DNA of 64,000 bases from Bacteroidia bacterium (GCA_030427865.1 JAUICK010000015.1:23436-87435); one strand, 5' to 3'. Shown: positions 43,589-52,854, counted from the stretch's first letter. The notes: generated by a model from the letters alone, not told the origin. A program made the numbers and translations.

Positions 43589-44934
43589 CTATTTAATTTT
43601 ATAGGTTTAATATTTGTTTGTCTTTCATTTACATATTTAAAAACACCATCACCATAAAAACCTGCTTCTTCTAACATAATTCTTATATCCTTATTCCATT
43701 CTTTTAGATAAACTGTAGTATTTAATTCTATGGCATAAGCCGTATTTTTTTCTAAAGGATAATCGCCGTTAAAAGGGACACCTCCTTGAGAATCCCACAT
43801 ACCAATTGTAGTTCCTGCACTGTGCCCATATTTTCCTAATGGATGAGTGTAAATTGATGGTCTTAAGCCTTCAGCTTTTCCTTGTTGTAATGCTGCTGCA
43901 AGAATTTGATTTCCTGTTCTACCCGCTATCATATTTGAAGTTAATATGTCTTGGACTCTATTTCCTTTTTTGAAAGCATCTTTTAAAAATTTTGGAACTT
44001 CGGTTTCATCCTTTTTTAAAACATAGGCATGTTGCTGGCAATCTGTATTTAAACCTATGTATGTAATTCCAAAATCGCAATGCAATAAATCTCCCGGCTG
44101 AATGACTACTTCTTTTTTAGCTTTTGAAAATGATTCGATATGAGATTTTAATTTTTCTTTACTTCTTTGCACATCTATAGTTGGATGAAACCAAGTTTCT
44201 AACCCTAAGTCTGTTACTTTTTGACGCATAAACCACACTAAATCATCTGTTGTAGTTTTTCCGGGGATAATGGTTTTTGATGAAAATGTTTCATCAATAA
44301 TATTATGTGTAATCTCAACTAAATCTTTAAAAAGTTTCATTTCTTTTTCGGTTCTGGTCTCTATCCATTGAATTGCCAACTTTTCTGCTGATACCACTTT
44401 ACTTTTATAGTTTTCGGGTAAATTATTTAAAAAGGCTTCATAATCTGTCTTTACTAAACCATCTGCTAATGCAAAATGTTCAGAGAAGTTTAATCCAATT
44501 TTATTAGGATTTCTTTCTTTAATCAATTCTATCAAAGCCTTCCATTGGTTTGGTTCTTTTTCTTTATCCCAAGCAGACTTTATACTATTTCCAATATCGT
44601 ATCTTGCAACAGCTAATCGTTCTAAGGTATTGTTTTCTTTATTTCTATAAAAAACAATAATGGTTCTTCTTCTTGCATTTAACCATGTAGATGGAAGCAT
44701 AGTTTTAATTACAGGATCTTCATTATACTCTCTAGAGATTACAACCCACATATCAATTTCTGCTTTATCCATGAGTACTGGCAAAAGGTTTGCAAATCTA
44801 TCTTCTAATAATTTATCTTTTAAAATTGCCCTCTCTTTTTCATCAAGAATAGTGTAGCTTGTTAGCTTAACATCATCTTTTTTACAAGAAATTACAAATA
44901 AAAATAAGCTAAGAAATAGTGTGTGTTTTAACAT
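43585..44934 (-). CDS. M24-family aminopeptidase lipoprotein (Xaa-Pro type)
   Basis: 449 residues from the Met at 44932-44934, which gives a clear lipoprotein signal (MLKHTLFLSLFLFVISC, Cys17). A start at 44985 would bury it. The creatinase N-domain is about 30-190. The pita-bread catalytic domain has metal ligands in LLHCDFGITYIGLNTDCQQ (Asp pair), HPLGKYGHSAG (His), IELNTTV (Glu) and LEEAGFY (Glu). It releases N-terminal residues, often before proline, so it is relevant for proline- or hydroxyproline-rich peptides (inference). It is coupled to tag by a 4-bp overlap. Confidence 0.88.
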   Translation of the reverse strand: MLKHTLFLSLFLFVISCKKDDVKLTSYTILDEKERAILKDKLLEDRFANLLPVLMDKAEIDMWVVISREYNEDPVIKTMLPSTWLNARRRTIIVFYRNKENNTLERLAVARYDIGNSIKSAWDKEKEPNQWKALIELIKERNPNKIGLNFSEHFALADGLVKTDYEAFLNNLPENYKSKVVSAEKLAIQWIETRTEKEMKLFKDLVEITHNIIDETFSSKTIIPGKTTTDDLVWFMRQKVTDLGLETWFHPTIDVQRSKEKLKSHIESFSKAKKEVVIQPGDLLHCDFGITYIGLNTDCQQHAYVLKKDETEVPKFLKDAFKKGNRVQDILTSNMIAGRTGNQILAAALQQGKAEGLRPSIYTHPLGKYGHSAGTTIGMWDSQGGVPFNGDYPLEKNTAYAIELNTTVYLKEWNKDIRIMLEEAGFYGDGVFKYVNERQTNIKPIKLNR

Positions 44935-45131
44935 AAATTTCGTTTTAGAATTACTAAAAATAATGTTAAATCGATTATTAGACAATCTCTTTGGAATATT
45001 TTTTGTAGATTTAGTTGGGTAGTTTACTCATTATAAACGCTTCTTTACTCATTTGTACTTTTAAGAATAAAATAACAATACTATTTTTGAGTAATTAACT
45101 ATTTCTATGCTAACAATATAAAACTTGTAAA

Positions 45132-45563
45132 ATGAAATTTATAAAATACGTTCTGTCTATTTTAATTTTAAGTACTTTTTTATGGGCTTGCGGTTCATCT
45201 CCTATCAAAAAAGAAAAAACAGATAAAGAAAAACCAGTAGTAATTGCTAATGATAGTTTAGAATACGAAGTAATTATTATTGATATTGGTTTTAATTTGT
45301 TTTTAAACTCATTTGCTCATCCAAGAGGTTATTATACTCAAGATTTTTTAGAATCGAGAAATAGAATTTTTGTAACAAACTGGAATATTAGAGCGCAAAA
45401 CCCTAATAGATTTGACAATAATATCTTTGAAAATGTAATTGATTATCAGCCCCACATAAATTATGGATATGAAGTAAACTATTTATTATTTAATTATTTT
45501 ATGTTTGCACAACAGAAGTATAAAATAACTTTAGGAGCAGGATTTTCGGGGAGAATTAGATGA
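45132..45563 (+). CDS. hypothetical lipoprotein (DUF6146-like)
   Basis: 143 residues. The lipobox LWAC gives Cys20. A conserved core follows from about 45: DSLEYEVIIIDIGFNLFLN, TNWNIRAQNPNRFDNNIFEN, IDYQPHINYGYEVNYLLFNY. I recognise this as a family found across flavobacteria, probably DUF6146; function is unknown. It is likely attached to the outer or inner membrane from the periplasmic side. The 3' end overlaps the convergent folA gene by 8 bp. A possible -7 box TATTTTTG is at 45082-45089. Confidence 0.75.
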   Translation: MKFIKYVLSILILSTFLWACGSSPIKKEKTDKEKPVVIANDSLEYEVIIIDIGFNLFLNSFAHPRGYYTQDFLESRNRIFVTNWNIRAQNPNRFDNNIFENVIDYQPHINYGYEVNYLLFNYFMFAQQKYKITLGAGFSGRIR

Positions 45564-46050
45564 CTTTTTTTAAATAACTTACAAAACTGTAATCGTAATT
45601 ATTTTTTTTATCGGCTTTAAAATTTTCTCTGTTTTTTTCTTCCCACTTTTTTAAATCTATTTCTGGAAAAAAAGCATCTGCATCAAATTCGTGATGCACA
45701 AATGTAATATCTAACTGATCTACTAAATCTTTTTCTATTGCTTCTTTGTAAATTTGAGCTCCACCTAATATAAATATTCTTTCTTCAGACGAGGCCATTT
45801 CTATTGCTTCTTCAATACTGTGCGCAATCAAACAACCGTCTTTATAGTAATTTTTATTTCTGGTAATAATAATAGTTGTTCTATTGGGTAATGGTTTTCC
45901 AATAGATTCAAAGGTATTTCTTCCCATTAAAATATAATGACCAGAAGTAATTTTCTTAAATCGTTTTAAATCTGCTGGCAAATGCCATATCAAATCATTA
46001 TTCTTCCCTAAAGCATTATTTTTTGCAATTGCAGCAATAATTGTAATCAT
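45556..46050 (-). CDS. folA: dihydrofolate reductase
   Basis: 164 residues, normal size. It reduces dihydrofolate to tetrahydrofolate with NADPH. Signatures are ITIIAAIAKNNALGKNNDLIWHLPADLKRFKK (read as the Met20-loop region with the W-x-L-P-x-D motif), YILMGRNTFESIGKPLPNRT, and ERIFILGGAQIYKEAI. The catalytic Asp is in LPADLKRF. thyA lies 0.66 kb away on the same strand with one small gene between, so the dTMP cycle genes are clustered. A -7 box (minus TAATTTTG, 46071-46078) lies 21 bp upstream. Confidence 0.95.
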   Translation of the reverse strand: MITIIAAIAKNNALGKNNDLIWHLPADLKRFKKITSGHYILMGRNTFESIGKPLPNRTTIIITRNKNYYKDGCLIAHSIEEAIEMASSEERIFILGGAQIYKEAIEKDLVDQLDITFVHHEFDADAFFPEIDLKKWEEKNRENFKADKKNNYDYSFVSYLKKVI

Positions 46051-46353
46051 AAAATCTCTTAAATTTTAAACAAAATTAAAGCAATTCTATCGAGAAATGA
46101 CGTTTTACTCGCATTTTAATACAATTTTAGCATGTTACGAATACGTTTTCGACATAAAAAGCCTGAAAATCAAGCTAAAAGAAATCTTCATTTTTTTATG
46201 TAAAAGACAATTAAGAGTTCTATTTTTTTAGAATTATAGATTATTTATATAGCCATTTTATGAAACTGATAATTCTTTGAAAATCTTTAAAATCTATACT
46301 TGTTATATAATTTTTCTTCTATAATTTTACACTAAAATTTGAATTAAATAATT
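46051..46353. other. intergenic region between folA and the CBM48 gene
   Basis: 303 bp that holds the divergent promoters of folA and of the CBM48 gene. Near 46090, ATCGAGAAATGACG resembles a shortened copy of the repeat at 39758. I see no open frame or stable RNA. Confidence 0.4.
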
Positions 46354-46650
46354 ATGGCAATTAAAAAACAATTTTTAAAAAGCAAACCAGTTTGTAAAGT
46401 AACTTTTACTGTACCTGCTGAGGAGGCAAAAAAAGTAGCAGTTGTAGGAAGTTTTAATGAGTGGAATGAAAAAGCTACACCATTAAAAAAATTAAAAAAC
46501 GGTTCTTTTAAAGGTACTGTAGACTTAGATGCTGGAAATTCTTATGAATTTAGATATATAGTTGATGGTAACTATGTAAATGAACAAGAAGCAGATAGTT
46601 ATGCTTGGAGTGATTTTGCTGGTGCAGAAAACTGTGTATTGAGCTTATAA
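46354..46650 (+). CDS. stand-alone CBM48/isoamylase early-set domain protein
   Basis: 98 residues, made almost entirely of one glycogen-binding-like beta-sandwich: CKVTFTVPAEEAKKVAVVGS, FNEWNEKATPLKKLKNGSF, DAGNSYEFRYIVDGNYVNE. The VVGSFNEWN motif is the hallmark shared with AMPK beta and branching enzyme. There is no catalytic domain and no signal peptide, so it may be a cytoplasmic regulator or scaffold for glycogen-like polymer. No glycogen genes are near. Its terminator is shared with thyA. Confidence 0.85.
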   Translation: MAIKKQFLKSKPVCKVTFTVPAEEAKKVAVVGSFNEWNEKATPLKKLKNGSFKGTVDLDAGNSYEFRYIVDGNYVNEQEADSYAWSDFAGAENCVLSL

Positions 46651-46670
46651 CAAAATGTTATGAAAAAGAA

Positions 46671-46705
46671 AAAAGAGCTTTTATAAATAATTTGAAAGCT
46701 CTTTT
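46671..46705. terminator. bidirectional terminator between CBM48 gene and thyA
   Basis: AAAAGAGCTTT (46671-46681) pairs with AAAGCTCTTTT (46695-46705) around a 13-base loop, with a T-run on each strand. Confidence 0.8.
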
Positions 46706-46709
46706 TTTA

Positions 46710-47534
46710 TTAGATAGCAACCACCCCTTTAATATGTGGATGTGGGTTGTAATTTATTAGTTCAAAATCATTAAAAGTAAAATCGAATATATTTTTTACT
46801 TTTGGATTAATTTTCATTGTTGGTAAAGGTCTAATATCTCTAGACAGTTGTAATTCTAATTGTTCTTGGTGATTATTGTAAATATGAGCATCTCCAAAAG
46901 TATGGATAAACTCTCCTGCTTGGTAACCACACACTTGTGCAACCATCATCGTAAATAACGCATAACTTGCAATATTAAAAGGAACACCTAAAAAAATATC
47001 TGCACTTCTTTGATATAATTGACACGAAAGCTTACCGTCTGCAACATAAAACTGAAAAAATGCATGACAAGGTGGTAGTGCTGCTTTTCCGTTTGAAACA
47101 TTTTCTGAAAAAGATTTGGATGTATCTGGTAAAACAGATGGGTTCCAAGCAGACACTAACATTCTTCTTGAATTAGGATTATTTTTTAAGGCATGAATTA
47201 CTTCTTTTAGTTGATCTATTTCATCACTATTCCAATTACGCCATTGATGCCCATAAACAGGCCCTAAGTCTCCATTTTCATCTGCCCATTCATTCCAAAT
47301 TCGCACACCATTTTCTTGTAAATATTTAACATTAGTATCTCCTTTTATAAACCAAAGTAATTCATAAATAATAGATTTTAAATGCAACTTCTTAGTGGTT
47401 ACCATTGGAAACCCTTTGCTTAAATCAAATCGCATTTGATATCCAAAAACACTCTTAGTTCCTGTTCCTGTTCTATCTCCTTTTTCGTTTCCGTTTTCTA
47501 AGACATGTTTTACTAAATCGTGATATTGACGCAT
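46710..47534 (-). CDS. thyA: thymidylate synthase
   Basis: 274 residues. It makes dTMP from dUMP with methylenetetrahydrofolate. Motifs: [35 protein letters not shown], the catalytic Cys in [12 protein letters not shown], and [34 protein letters not shown] closes the substrate site. The nearby folA regenerates its folate product. A hairpin at 47559-47590 sits between thyA and the upstream nupC-like gene on the same strand, so the three may form one transcript. Confidence 0.96.
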   Translation of the reverse strand: MRQYHDLVKHVLENGNEKGDRTGTGTKSVFGYQMRFDLSKGFPMVTTKKLHLKSIIYELLWFIKGDTNVKYLQENGVRIWNEWADENGDLGPVYGHQWRNWNSDEIDQLKEVIHALKNNPNSRRMLVSAWNPSVLPDTSKSFSENVSNGKAALPPCHAFFQFYVADGKLSCQLYQRSADIFLGVPFNIASYALFTMMVAQVCGYQAGEFIHTFGDAHIYNNHQEQLELQLSRDIRPLPTMKINPKVKNIFDFTFNDFELINYNPHPHIKGVVAI

Positions 47535-47558
47535 TGTTAATCGTTTAATTGTTTATTT

Positions 47559-47590
47559 GTGTAACTGTTTAAACGCTTAAACAATTACAC
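47559..47590. repeat. hairpin between nupC-like gene and thyA
   Basis: GTGTAACTGTTTAA (47559-47572) pairs with TTAAACAATTACAC (47577-47590) with one mismatch and a 4-base loop. No T-run follows on the minus strand, so it looks more like a repeat or an mRNA processing element than a terminator. Confidence 0.55.
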
Positions 47591-47603
47591 GATTACACAT
47601 TTT

Positions 47604-49004
47604 TTACCCTATAATCATCCCTGCAATAGTTGCAGACATTAAAGAAGCAATTGTACCACCAATTAAGGCTTTCATTCCAAATTCTGATAAAACTTTTCGC
47701 TGGCCAGGTGCTAAAGAACCTATACCCCCAATTTGTATTCCAATAGAAGCAAAATTTGCAAAACCGCATAACATATAGGTAGCCATAATTACAGATTTAT
47801 TAAACGTTAAATGTGTTGCATTTGCTACATTTTTTAATTCTGCTAATTGAATATAACCAACAAATTCACTTGCCGCTAATTTAATACCTAATAATTGTCC
47901 CATCATAGAAATATCTGCAGTTGGCACACCAATTAGCCACATTAAAGGCGCAAAGATTGAACCCAAAATAAATTCTAAAGACAGTGCTTTATATGATGTG
48001 TTTGCTGCTATAATTTCGTTTAAAGTTGTTACATCTCCAACCCAACCAAAAATACCATTAATCATAGCAATAACAGCTACAAAAACCAATAACATTGCAC
48101 CAACATTTACTGCCAAACGTAAACCTTCTGTGGTTCCATTTGCAATAGCATCTAAAATATTAGAACCTATTTTTTCTTGAGATACTGTAACGTCTGTATT
48201 TACTTTTTCTGTTTGTGGGCATAAAATTTTTGAAATAACAATAGCTCCTGGAGCTGCCATAACAGATGCTGCTAATAAATGTTTTGCAAAAACCAATTCT
48301 AAGGCTTTATCTCCACCTCCTAGAAATCCTATATATGCTGCTAAAACTGCTCCAGCAACTGTAGCCATTCCTCCAATCATTACCAATAACATTTCAGACT
48401 TATTCATTTTTTCTAAATACGCTTTTATCAAAAGTGGAGCTTCTGTTTGACCTAAAAAAATATTCCCTGCTACAGATAAACTTTCCATACCAGAAATACC
48501 TAAAAATTTAGACAAAACAATAGCCAATAACTTTACAATTTTTTGAATAATGCCCAAATAAAAGAACAAAGATGTTAGTGCTGAAAAGAAAATAATTGTT
48601 GGCAGCACTTGAAATGCAAATACGTATGGAAACTTAGTTAAATCTATCATGTGCCCAAATAAAAAACCACTTCCAGCTTTTGTATACTTTAAAATTTCTA
48701 TAAAAATTTCCCCTATAAATTCAAATGCTTTTTCAACAAAAGGTACTTTTAAAACACTTATAGCAATTAGTAACTGTAATGCTAAACCAATTCCTACTTT
48801 TTTCCAATCTATCGCTTTTTTATTTGCACTAAATAAAAAAGCGATAGCTATTAATGAAAACATTCCTAATACACCTCTCCATATACTGCTAAAAGAAAAC
48901 CCTTGATTTGGTAGAATTTCTGATGCTGCTGAAACTGTTTCTGTATTTTGAGAAAAGATAGAGATTGAAAATAAGCAAAAAACAGCTAAAAGTATATTTT
49001 TCAT
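47604..49004 (-). CDS. nupC: NupC-type concentrative nucleoside transporter
   Basis: 466 residues. The N-terminus is a signal-peptide-like helix (LLAVFCLFSISIFSQ) before the usual transporter core. Core features are FEFIGEIFIEILKYTKAGSGFLFG, SLFFYLGIIQKIVKLLA, the nucleoside-site motif GQTEAPLLIKAYLEKM (about 191-206) and a late FANFASIGIQIGG. It imports nucleosides with Na+ or H+. The N-terminal extension makes it longer than E. coli NupC (about 400). Being upstream of thyA on the same strand, it may supply thymidine or other nucleosides. Confidence 0.9.
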   Translation of the reverse strand: MKNILLAVFCLFSISIFSQNTETVSAASEILPNQGFSFSSIWRGVLGMFSLIAIAFLFSANKKAIDWKKVGIGLALQLLIAISVLKVPFVEKAFEFIGEIFIEILKYTKAGSGFLFGHMIDLTKFPYVFAFQVLPTIIFFSALTSLFFYLGIIQKIVKLLAIVLSKFLGISGMESLSVAGNIFLGQTEAPLLIKAYLEKMNKSEMLLVMIGGMATVAGAVLAAYIGFLGGGDKALELVFAKHLLAASVMAAPGAIVISKILCPQTEKVNTDVTVSQEKIGSNILDAIANGTTEGLRLAVNVGAMLLVFVAVIAMINGIFGWVGDVTTLNEIIAANTSYKALSLEFILGSIFAPLMWLIGVPTADISMMGQLLGIKLAASEFVGYIQLAELKNVANATHLTFNKSVIMATYMLCGFANFASIGIQIGGIGSLAPGQRKVLSEFGMKALIGGTIASLMSATIAGMIIG

Positions 49005-49022
49005 AATTCTAAAATTTTTATT

Positions 49023-49634
49023 TTAAGAGCGTTTACTTATTTCGTCTCTAATTTTAGCCGCTAATTCATAATTTTCGTTAGCCACTGCATCATTTAATTT
49101 ACTATTTAACTCTTGTATTGATAAATCTGAAAAAGAAGTTTTTTCTTTTGCTGCAAGATCTTCAAGTTCTAACGAAATTTCTTCAGGTTCTGAGGTTTCT
49201 TTTATCGATAATTCTTCTTCAATTTTTAAGTAAATCCCAGCTTTTTCTAAGATGTTTTCATAAGTATAAATTGGTGCTTGAAAACGAACCGCTATTGCTA
49301 TTGCATCAGAAGTTCTTGTATCTATGGTTTCTTCTACACCGTCTCTTTCGCAAATTAAACTCGAAAAGAAAACTCCATCTACCAATTTATGAATAATTAC
49401 TTCTTTAACTGTAATTAAAAAACGGTCTGAAAAAGTTTTAAATAAATCGTGAGTTAATGGTCTTGGAGGTCTAATTTCTGTTTCTAAAGCAATAGCGATA
49501 GATTGCGCTTCGAAAGCTCCTATAATAATAGGCAATGTTCTTGTACCTTCTACTTCACTTAAAACCAATGCATAAGCACCACTTTGAGTTTGACTATAAG
49601 AAATTCCTTTAATGTTTAATTGTATTAAACTCAT
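49023..49634 (-). CDS. bifunctional nuclease family protein (DUF151 plus UVR motif)
   Basis: 203 residues. The bifunctional nuclease domain (DUF151) is about 1-130: VEGTRTLPIIIGAFEAQSIA, RPLTHDLFKTF, then DTRTSDAIAIAVRFQAPIYT. A C-terminal UVR-like helical hairpin is at about 168-203 (LNDAVANENYELAAKIRDEI), the type that binds UvrA/UvrB or ClpC-like partners. The family was linked to DNase and RNase activity in other bacteria and plants, but the role here is unknown. It lies 18 bp upstream of nupC on the same strand. Confidence 0.92.
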   Translation of the reverse strand: MSLIQLNIKGISYSQTQSGAYALVLSEVEGTRTLPIIIGAFEAQSIAIALETEIRPPRPLTHDLFKTFSDRFLITVKEVIIHKLVDGVFFSSLICERDGVEETIDTRTSDAIAIAVRFQAPIYTYENILEKAGIYLKIEEELSIKETSEPEEISLELEDLAAKEKTSFSDLSIQELNSKLNDAVANENYELAAKIRDEISKRS

Positions 49635-49722
49635 ATATCTTTCTTCATAATCTAAAAAGTTTTATTTTATTTAACCTGATAAAATCAGTTGCTTTTTAGA
49701 GGGGACAATTTAATAAAAATAA

Positions 49723-49752
49723 AAAACCTATCAACTTACATTAATAGGTTTT
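49723..49752 (-). terminator. terminator after etfA
   Basis: AAAACCTAT (49723-49731) pairs with ATAGGTTTT (49744-49752), 12-base loop. On the minus strand it ends in a T-rich run (complement of 49714-49724). Confidence 0.75.
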
Positions 49753-49790
49753 TGTAATATTTATCTTACAATTAAATAATGAGAAAATTC

Positions 49791-50747
49791 TTATGCCGTT
49801 TTAAAGGCTTTTAATTTCTCTATTAATTTTGGTACAACTTCAAAAGCATCACCAACAATACCATAATCTGCAGCTTTAAAGAAAGGCGCTTCTGGGTCTG
49901 TATTAATAACCACTTTTACTTTAGATGCGTTAATACCTGCCAAATGTTGAATCGCTCCAGAAATACCAATGGCAATATATAAATTAGCTGCTACTGGCTT
50001 TCCTGTCTGACCAACATGTTCTGCATGAGGACGCCATCCTAAATCAGAAACTGGTTTAGAACAGGCAGTTGCAGCTCCTAAAACGTCTGCTAATTCTTCT
50101 ACCATCCCCCAGTTTTCTGGTCCTTTTAAACCTCTACCTGCAGAAACTACTATATCTGCATCAGCAATAGTTACTTTTCCTGTAACTTTCTCTATTTTTT
50201 CTGATGAAACTCCAGCATCTACAATAGCTGCATCGAATGTTTCTGTTGTTCCAGAAACAGTGTTTTCATGAACACCATAAGAATTTTTAGCTAATCCAAT
50301 TACTTTTATATCAGTAGAAATTACTGTATTTGAAAACGCTTTGTTTGAAAATGCTTTTCTTTTAACTGTAAAAGGACTTGTACTTGATGGTAAATCTACC
50401 ACGTTAGTAGCACAACCCGCTTCTAAATTTACAGCAACTATTGGAGTTAAGTACAGACCATCTATGCTCGAATCGATAACCACAATATTTGCATTTTCAG
50501 CTTTTGCAACTTCAGTAATTATTGCTGCATATTGTTTTGCATTAAACGTATTTAAAGAATCGTTGGAAACTGAAACCACTTTTTCTGCTCCATAAGTATA
50601 TAATTCTGATGAATCTTTTACGTTTATGGTTAGTGCAACAACATTTGTATCTAATTGTTCTGCAACTTTTTTTCCGTATGAAACTACTTCATAAGCAGTT
50701 TTTTTAAATTTTCCTTCCGATGAATCGGCAAAAACTAAAACAGACAT
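49791..50747 (-). CDS. etfA: electron transfer flavoprotein alpha subunit
   Basis: 318 residues. With EtfB it carries electrons from acyl-CoA and other dehydrogenases to the quinone pool. The N-terminal domain has VVALTINVKDSSELYTYGAEK. The FAD-binding C-terminal domain holds VSAGRGLKGPENWGMVEELA (about 201-220), GAATACSKPVSDLGWRPH, and GISGAIQHLAGI near 275, followed by INTDPEAPFFKAADYGIVGD. etfB lies directly upstream with a 112-bp spacer that carries two hairpins. Confidence 0.95.
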   Translation of the reverse strand: MSVLVFADSSEGKFKKTAYEVVSYGKKVAEQLDTNVVALTINVKDSSELYTYGAEKVVSVSNDSLNTFNAKQYAAIITEVAKAENANIVVIDSSIDGLYLTPIVAVNLEAGCATNVVDLPSSTSPFTVKRKAFSNKAFSNTVISTDIKVIGLAKNSYGVHENTVSGTTETFDAAIVDAGVSSEKIEKVTGKVTIADADIVVSAGRGLKGPENWGMVEELADVLGAATACSKPVSDLGWRPHAEHVGQTGKPVAANLYIAIGISGAIQHLAGINASKVKVVINTDPEAPFFKAADYGIVGDAFEVVPKLIEKLKAFKTA

Positions 50748-50826
50748 ATTATATAAGTTTTTAGTTGTTAGTAGATGGTTCTTAGTATTATCATACTAAC
50801 AAAATTATTTTATTTGTTTTTTATAT

Positions 50827-50866
50827 ATTCTGAAACAAGTTCAGAATGATTTAGCTTTGCTAAATC
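50827..50866. repeat. two tandem hairpins in the etfB-etfA spacer
   Basis: ATTCTGAA (50827-50834) pairs with TTCAGAAT (50840-50847), and directly after it GATTTAG (50848-50854) pairs with CTAAATC (50860-50866). The second stem covers the etfB stop codon. The first resembles the common flavobacterial CTGAAACAAGTTCAG repeat (from memory). Confidence 0.55.
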
Positions 50867-51606
50867 ACTTTTGCTTCATTATGCAATAAGCTAATTAACT
50901 CATCTACATTATCTGCATCTACTAATTTTACAGCTCCTTTTGGTGCGGGTTTTTCAAATGATTTAATATTTGTTGATGCTTCTCCACCAACAGCGTCTAC
51001 AACTTGTAATGGTTTTTTACGCGCCATCATTATTCCTCTCATGTTAGGTATGCGCAAATCTTTTTCTTCTACAATTCCTTTTTGCCCGCCAACTACAATT
51101 GGTAAACTCGAAGATAAGGTTTCTGCTCCTCCATCTATTTCTCTTTCAGCAGTAACAGTAGCTCCTTCAATTTCTATACCAACACATCCGTTTATAAAAT
51201 TAAAATCTGTTAAGGTAGCCAACATTCCAGGAACCATTTGTCCATTATAATCTGCAGATTCTTTACCAGCTAAAACCAAGTCATAACCTCCATTTTTAAC
51301 AACTTCTGCCAATTCTTTTGCTACCTGAAAACCATCTGTTGGGTTTACATTTACACGAATTGCATCATCAGCACCAATGGCTAAAGCCTTTCTCAATGTA
51401 GGTTCTGTTTCTACACCACCAACATTTACAACTGTTACAGAAGCGCCTTGCTTTTCTTTAAACCACATGGCTCTTGTAAGGCAAAACTCATCATAAGGAT
51501 TAATAACAAACTGCACTCCGTTTGTATCAAACTTTGTCTCGTTTTCCGTAAAATTAATTTTAGAAGTGGTATCAGGAACATGACTAATACATACCAATAT
51601 TTTCAT
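50860..51606 (-). CDS. etfB: electron transfer flavoprotein beta subunit
   Basis: 248 residues, Rossmann-like ETF fold with an AMP site. MKILVCISHVPDTTSKI opens the protein; INPYDEFCLTRAMW, LAGKESADYNGQMVPGMLA (about 122-140) and PIVVGGQKGIVEEKDLRIPNMRGIMMARKK (read as the conserved L-R-x-P-x-x-R-G-I-M-x-A signature) identify EtfB. It pairs with EtfA, which is encoded next. No ETF-quinone oxidoreductase gene is in the window. It is divergent from pdhB across 216 bp. Confidence 0.95.
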   Translation of the reverse strand: MKILVCISHVPDTTSKINFTENETKFDTNGVQFVINPYDEFCLTRAMWFKEKQGASVTVVNVGGVETEPTLRKALAIGADDAIRVNVNPTDGFQVAKELAEVVKNGGYDLVLAGKESADYNGQMVPGMLATLTDFNFINGCVGIEIEGATVTAEREIDGGAETLSSSLPIVVGGQKGIVEEKDLRIPNMRGIMMARKKPLQVVDAVGGEASTNIKSFEKPAPKGAVKLVDADNVDELISLLHNEAKVI

Positions 51607-51664
51607 AAATTCTATTTTTATCTTTTTATCGAGGACGAAATTACGTCTTTTTTTTAAAAAATAC

Positions 51665-51676
51665 TATGCATGCATA
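51665..51676. promoter_or_regulatory. candidate palindromic operator between etfB and pdhB
   Basis: TATGCATGCATA, a perfect 12-bp palindrome, lies 59 bp upstream of etfB and 147 bp upstream of pdhB. A regulator is not identified. Confidence 0.3.
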
Positions 51677-51780
51677 ATAAATTTTAAATAATTTAACATT
51701 TTTCGAAATCGATTGAGTATTTATTAAAGTTATTTCATCTACTTTCTATAATTGAAACTTAAAAATGATAATTAATTCCT

Positions 51781-51788
51781 TATTTTTG
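51781..51788 (+). promoter_or_regulatory. -7 box of pdhB
   Basis: TATTTTTG, matching TAnnTTTG, 34 bp before the ATG. No well-placed TTTG at -33. Confidence 0.45.
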
Positions 51789-51822
51789 CATTTCAAAAAA
51801 TACTAATTACAATTCATAATAA

Positions 51823-52800
51823 ATGAAAACAGTTCAATTCAGAGAAGCTATTTGTGAAGCTATGAGTGAAGAAATGCGCAGAGATGAAAGCATTTACTTA
51901 ATGGGTGAAGAAGTTGCAGAATATAATGGTGCCTACAAAGCGTCTAAGGGAATGTTAGATGAATTTGGCTCAAAGCGCGTTATAGATACTCCAATTGCAG
52001 AACTTGGTTTTGCTGGTGTTGCAGTTGGTTCTGCCATGAACGGTAATAGGCCAATTGTTGAATACATGACGTTTAACTTCTCTTTAGTTGGAATAGATCA
52101 AATTATAAACAATGCTGCAAAAATTAGACAAATGTCTGGTGGTCAGTTTAATTGTCCTATCGTATTTAGAGGTCCAACAGCATCTGCTGGTCAATTAGGT
52201 GCTACACACTCTCAAGCATTTGAAAATTGGTTTGCAAATACTCCTGGGTTAAAAGTAATTGTACCCTCGAATCCTTATGATGCAAAAGGTTTATTAAAAG
52301 CAGCAATTAGAGATGACGATCCTGTAATTTTTATGGAGTCTGAACAAATGTATGGTGACAAAATGGAGATTCCTGAAGGAGAGTACATCATCCCAATTGG
52401 AGTTGCAGACATTAAAAGAGAAGGAACAGATGTAACAATCGTTTCTTTTGGTAAAATTATTAAAGAAGCTTATAAAGCTGCTGATGAATTGGCAAAAGAA
52501 AATATTTCTGTAGAAATTATCGACTTAAGAACTGTGCGTCCAATGGATCATGCAGCTATTATAGAATCTGTAAAAAAGACCAATAGATTAGTCGTTTTAG
52601 AAGAAGCATGGCCATTTGCAAGTGTTGCTTCAGAAATTACGTATAGAATTCAAGATGAAGCTTTTGATTATTTAGACGCTCCAATTAAAAGAATAACTAC
52701 TGCAGATACTCCTGCACCTTATTCTCCTGTTCTTTTAGAGAAATGGATTCCTAATCATAACGATGTTATTAAAGCTGTTAAAGAAGTACTCTACATATAA
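51823..52800 (+). CDS. pdhB: pyruvate dehydrogenase E1 component beta subunit
   Basis: 325 residues. E1-beta of the two-subunit type. The pyrimidine-binding domain has REAICEAMSEEM, LMGEEVAEYNGAYKASKGML and RVIDTPIAELGFAGVAVGSA. The C-terminal transketolase domain has DVTIVSFGKIIKEAYKAADEL and IDLRTVRPMDHAAI. With E1-alpha it decarboxylates pyruvate (or 2-oxoacids) with thiamine diphosphate. The E1-alpha, E2 and E3 genes are not in this window. A branched-chain 2-oxoacid dehydrogenase subunit is the main alternative. Confidence 0.92.
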   Translation: MKTVQFREAICEAMSEEMRRDESIYLMGEEVAEYNGAYKASKGMLDEFGSKRVIDTPIAELGFAGVAVGSAMNGNRPIVEYMTFNFSLVGIDQIINNAAKIRQMSGGQFNCPIVFRGPTASAGQLGATHSQAFENWFANTPGLKVIVPSNPYDAKGLLKAAIRDDDPVIFMESEQMYGDKMEIPEGEYIIPIGVADIKREGTDVTIVSFGKIIKEAYKAADELAKENISVEIIDLRTVRPMDHAAIIESVKKTNRLVVLEEAWPFASVASEITYRIQDEAFDYLDAPIKRITTADTPAPYSPVLLEKWIPNHNDVIKAVKEVLYI

Positions 52801-52823
52801 TACTTTTTTAAAATAAACTTTTA

Positions 52824-52854
52824 AAAATCCTTTTCTAAATATGAAAAGGATTTT
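52824..52854 (+). terminator. terminator after pdhB
   Basis: AAAATCCTTTTC (52824-52835) pairs with GAAAAGGATTTT (52843-52854), loop TAAATAT, then T-rich. Confidence 0.85.
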
